Program-made: the position numbers and the translations under genes
NCBI GenBank assembly: GCA_963665005.2
Contig: CAXXTQ010000001.1
Span: 2,356,001 to 2,420,000 of the forward strand
DNA from: G963665005 sp963665005
Lineage (GTDB): Bacteria > Bacillota > Clostridia > Christensenellales > SZUA-584
Length of the DNA: 64,000 nt
Direction of reading: 5' to 3'
Shown here: piece by piece, positions 63,101 through 64,000 of the stretch
Numbering within the stretch: the stretch's first letter is position 1
How the letters are laid out: every line of letters begins with the position of its first letter
The notes under the pieces: generated by a model
Told to the model about the DNA's origin: nothing
The model's input: the letters and a program-made list of their open reading frames with translations, nothing else
Database searches by the model: none

Positions 63101-63171
63101 TTATAGTTTGTTTTTTTCGGCCTATTATCTGTTATGCCTTTTTCTTTTAAATATTCTGAATATGTTGCCAT
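57160..63171 (-). CDS. giant phage-type protein (2003 aa), probable virion-associated polyvalent protein
   Basis: 2003 residues, AGAGG upstream. Residues 1-600 are helical with repeated 'LG..P.SFKY' and 'K.YIG.L' motifs. A weakly hydrophobic Ala/Gly stretch lies near 660-690 (ELAAAGVIGAGGAGAKAAG) and another at about 860-880. SLGEAVEEVLQDYSNEF and the C-terminal part with GYNPVFTARNGIRDIQAAGL and TWVPFLNPSIQGASRFVRRF resemble the large polyvalent protein domain (LPD38-like) found in phage virion proteins. Function, such as ejection with DNA, is inferred. Terminates in a coiled region. Confidence 0.7.
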   Translation of the reverse strand: MATYSEYLKEKGITDNRPKKTNYKDVYNDMVNDPFKYTSAFDNSITKYKSELSYYGYMADVQAFGLPSKYTQFTDVYADMRENKDKYIGALGGERAYKNTLQDVSELFNLEKTKANHAMSLMNNSVKWNGIVSVVPELANYYSYDLNNEDDAILQELGYAPSSFKYSQEDLAKLYQTGLKASDFADAKYIGNLYQYDMADEKDLLNKALGLMPKSFKYENSVEDQIRKNNRQLPKEAELYENNTAQFIEEYSEYSTKMQEYKNELYAWENLPKSSKLVTEKPVNPYTNEEDIPASIKALKGYRLAIEYENLGASEETDNFFNTPEKKSNIDTPFFAYDENMPIELEDFAPSDNLEELVARYEQKISSMTDSDLMRYADENGLRGDIIGNIFKTLVFPAIPMNEAKDRARGSIADEIYQDMYVEHLKETGEYEEIQADQKQLNIDIENALTSEYTPEGFALLTQNLDPAADLGLEGGTEKLQETAIKALYWSEYKGAYMGSSASTLMGGGIDTDIYAKKISSDPEIIDIKSKLDALGWKAKANGKAEDINPEVQELLNQATYRAIQLQKDTIEEHREYLKTLPSVITAIGSGAYTGANAVVNNAESLYKHILYSISPDNKESLGQQITEIANRSQAQQQLGSLNTALGKGASESTQFLYEASTAVTEMGIELAAAGVIGAGGAGAKAAGLGVDAATGAKAIWKTIGKKLVMNKNMTPFFVSSLGRNLLEGEQNGQDYAERWLQAIPAAYVESIIEQRFGVFSGHTPMSTLIKNGVKNVGKQSLANLGKTILDYSLGEAVEEVLQDYSNEFWRGAMYKDYETSYPTNEEIGKTALMAGSIGLLFAAFGLPSNISKVNTSMKAETSFNKAVAAYENGDIKTFNAEMQNLKGYMQTAIGDIYNSMDNGTFDNLMSAVYQAGGISNNLNYAQDAMKQSLKGKQAYEAGQITADQAAMLDAKANEAVNRIATNINSETAQPRTLYEQVASSQELTKMFVDNGFAAELIKQNNNQLLTNEQVRALREVYALAQDNPYINSKFGKKTNVETLQNNVDKKAESTSEIQAEIQSTIDSINKMVDYAYSVSVEKGQAKYKEIMENGLFDQVQTLRKTLDTNTRKLTESTKRLDGYKKQEQYRQMFKLGVGDWYTYMYLKEHGGLEQASAADTAQVAGEAGQSQGAESSTSQRGARSFRAIPMEGSIDSVVGDASLSEIAESISSEVDNKIAEVLTERDQKKSKLKDILKSTAVKFRLDFTDTGAAIYDLGKKVKDPFLYPSYNKAKQSVFAANYMIGEKQTDFNGNVVGPSLTEIFNPVYNMTKEQRKEFYTYAFHKHNIYRMQQGKPVFGESVTAEISADFVSEYESKNTEHIAILDQAVQYNQNLLQMAVDTHMITQEQADSLMDMYPFYVPTDRLIPETSGINVMGSKIGVSDTIRTATGSNLDLLPLDESMGRKTLRDVDAINKNLLGLRLLKVFAENPQEASKYISEVKVGKSTYEIDSETDGINDTPNTLQFYKDGEVVTMKVSDDMFFAFNEMTTTYENYNLVSKLAEGINSNFKKLITGYNPVFTARNGIRDIQAAGLNTKYPLLFVKNYPLAVKEIATNGPMLQMFKSMGAMGESFFDYKSGIKRPSTSTGAKIAKKVNPINLIESLNQTIEMLPRLTEFMATLEAEGMSYESKVQALYNSAEVTVNFGRSGRIARKLNRTWVPFLNPSIQGASRFVRRFTETRGAKQWTSLITRTVLLGIAPSIINSLLYADDDEYKDMNNRDKDRYYVFKLGDGNWLKLPKGREFSIFGSLAQMAMGATDTDAGEFAQLVGEQVAPISPIESNIISPVLGAVNNKTWYGTPIEGQRLEKYAPGQRYDESTDAFSKWLGSVTNWSPKKINYIIDSYTGVIGDFLLPATTPKAEKDPFTKAFVLDTVSTNKISAEFYDKVEDITQRVNSGDKKTAIKAKAENKVIQKYVTQSSELYSLIREAENSDKPDDEKLVIVRDLKATIAALQKQALERLK

Positions 63172-63183
63172 AATAACCTCTTT

Positions 63184-64000
63184 TTAATAAAACGGAGAAT
63201 AATGGCCAGGACGATAGCTTTTGCCGGACCACGAATCAGAAGCTGCGCCCGTGTATGGTGCTTTGCTTTTAAAGTTCATGTTAACAGTCGTACTCTTTTT
63301 TGAGCTGGGCTGATCCTGTAAACTTGCGAGATATGCCTCTAATGCTGTTTCGACGCTGCTCTTTCCTCCGCCACCGCCGCTTCCTCCGCTTTTAGCCGCA
63401 AGCGCAAGCTCTTTTTCTTTGAGCGCCATTTGTTCGTTAAACTGGCGTATAGTTTCATAATATTGTTTAAGTTCCAAAACTTTGCTCTGTATGTTCTGTT
63501 CTTTTGTACCGGCAAGTGTCTGCTTTTGCGTATTAATAGCCGCGATCCTATCTTGGTAGTCTTGTTCCCATTCTGCATACTGTTCCTGGGCGTTTTGATT
63601 AACGTCAGCAAGCCCTGTTGTTACCTCATACGCCGCGCGCGAAGATCTTCCCATGCCTCGTTTGAGCAATGAGTTTTCAATTGCTAATTGAGTATCTTTT
63701 AATGTTTTGTCGATATAATCTCCGTAATCTTCAACAGTACGCCCGTATCTTGTCGATATTGTGTTTGCGTTCTGTGTTAAAGCGTCGATTGCCTGCTGAT
63801 ATCCCGGGTTATATATGCTCTCAGCCTCAGCACGTAGTTGTGCGTCAGCAGGTATGCCGCTCTGCACAGGATTAGAAACGGCCGCCGATGGACTGGCAGC
63901 AGACGCCGGAGCCGCCGCCTGCGTTGAACCGGGCAACTTCAAAGTAGCACCTGCTCTTATTTTATTAGGATTGCTGATGTTATTCGCTGATGCCAGTGCT
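63184..64000 (-). CDS. LysM-containing phage-type protein, 5' end outside window
   Basis: The frame continues past 63942 to the window edge without stop and reads LASANNISNPNKIRAGATLK, a LysM motif end ('G.S.p.kIraGq.Lk.P'). A TTG at 63942 should not be taken as the start. Then Ala/Pro/Ser linker, a helical part (YQQAIDALTQNANTISTRYG; LLKRGMGRSSRAAYE), a coiled coil and a Gly-rich SGGSGGGGG tail. Similar small coiled proteins sit beside large phage structural genes. LysM suggests wall binding. Ends 12 bp before the giant gene, same operon. Confidence 0.75.
   Translation of the reverse strand, partial: ALASANNISNPNKIRAGATLKLPGSTQAAAPASAASPSAAVSNPVQSGIPADAQLRAEAESIYNPGYQQAIDALTQNANTISTRYGRTVEDYGDYIDKTLKDTQLAIENSLLKRGMGRSSRAAYEVTTGLADVNQNAQEQYAEWEQDYQDRIAAINTQKQTLAGTKEQNIQSKVLELKQYYETIRQFNEQMALKEKELALAAKSGGSGGGGGKSSVETALEAYLASLQDQPSSKKSTTVNMNFKSKAPYTGAASDSWSGKSYRPGHYSPFY

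Noticed and set aside
63669..63942. TTG at 63942 as the true start of the last gene
   Set aside because: The frame stays open to the window edge and encodes a LysM motif.

Overview
The window looks like a chromosome segment of a low-GC, Gram-positive anaerobe of the Bacillota, most likely class Clostridia. The evidence is strong AGGAGG-type ribosome binding sites, frequent TTG and GTG starts, lipoprotein signals, a class B sortase, a DUF2229/acyl-CoA dehydratase activase locus, spore-surface-like small proteins, and a Gram-positive style ribosomal protein cluster with L1 and L10 leaders. Species cannot be named from the sequence.

Layout. 1-3.5 kb: J-domain protein (cut by the window edge), DUF5685 protein, a small orphan gene, an inositol-monophosphatase-like protein and an SPFH/prohibitin protein. 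3.5-7.4 kb: rpmG-secE-nusG-rplK-rplA-rplJ-rplL, not followed by rpoB. 7.4-8.8 kb: ZIP metal transporter overlapping an Ogt-type DNA methyltransferase. 8.9-13.7 kb: type IV pilus operon (PilT, PilC, pilin-like proteins) ending in a transglutaminase-like lipoprotein. 14-18.1 kb: sortase B, a half-length AI-2E-type protein, GNAT protein, flavin reductase-like protein, YwbE, a ribulose-phosphate 3-epimerase-type enzyme and a zincin-like protein. 18.3-21.2 kb: acyl-CoA dehydratase activase-like system split over three overlapping genes. 21.6-28.4 kb: phosphate locus pstSCAB-phoU-phoP-phoR. 28.5-35.2 kb: complete trpEGDCFBA operon with a leader carrying periodic (G/T)AG triplets and a terminator. 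35-37.5 kb: a repeat-tailed lipoprotein and an NlpC/P60 wall hydrolase. 37.8-42.3 kb: IolB-like isomerase, DeoR regulator, glutamate dehydrogenase and a cold-shock protein. 42.3-53.3 kb: GGDEF/HD-GYP protein, an extra pilin, CopA copper ATPase, two small exported proteins next to a two-component system, a BclA-C-like protein, a CPC_1213-like protein and a MATE transporter.

From 53.3 kb on the sequence is accessory. It holds an intact IS3-family element, then a 255-bp direct repeat (two copies 1.9 kb apart) that ends in the 3' part of a tRNA, a truncated large serine recombinase, a lipoprotein and a possible IS256 scrap. Right of the second copy lies what looks like the left end of a prophage or phage-like element: a 2003-residue protein and an upstream LysM protein that runs off the window edge.

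How it works together: phosphate sensing (PhoPR) and uptake (Pst) form one unit; tryptophan synthesis appears controlled by transcription attenuation of the TRAP type; the ribosomal cluster carries two apparent L1 operators and an L10 leader; the 53-64 kb segment seems to be a tRNA-associated integration hotspot where elements have accumulated.
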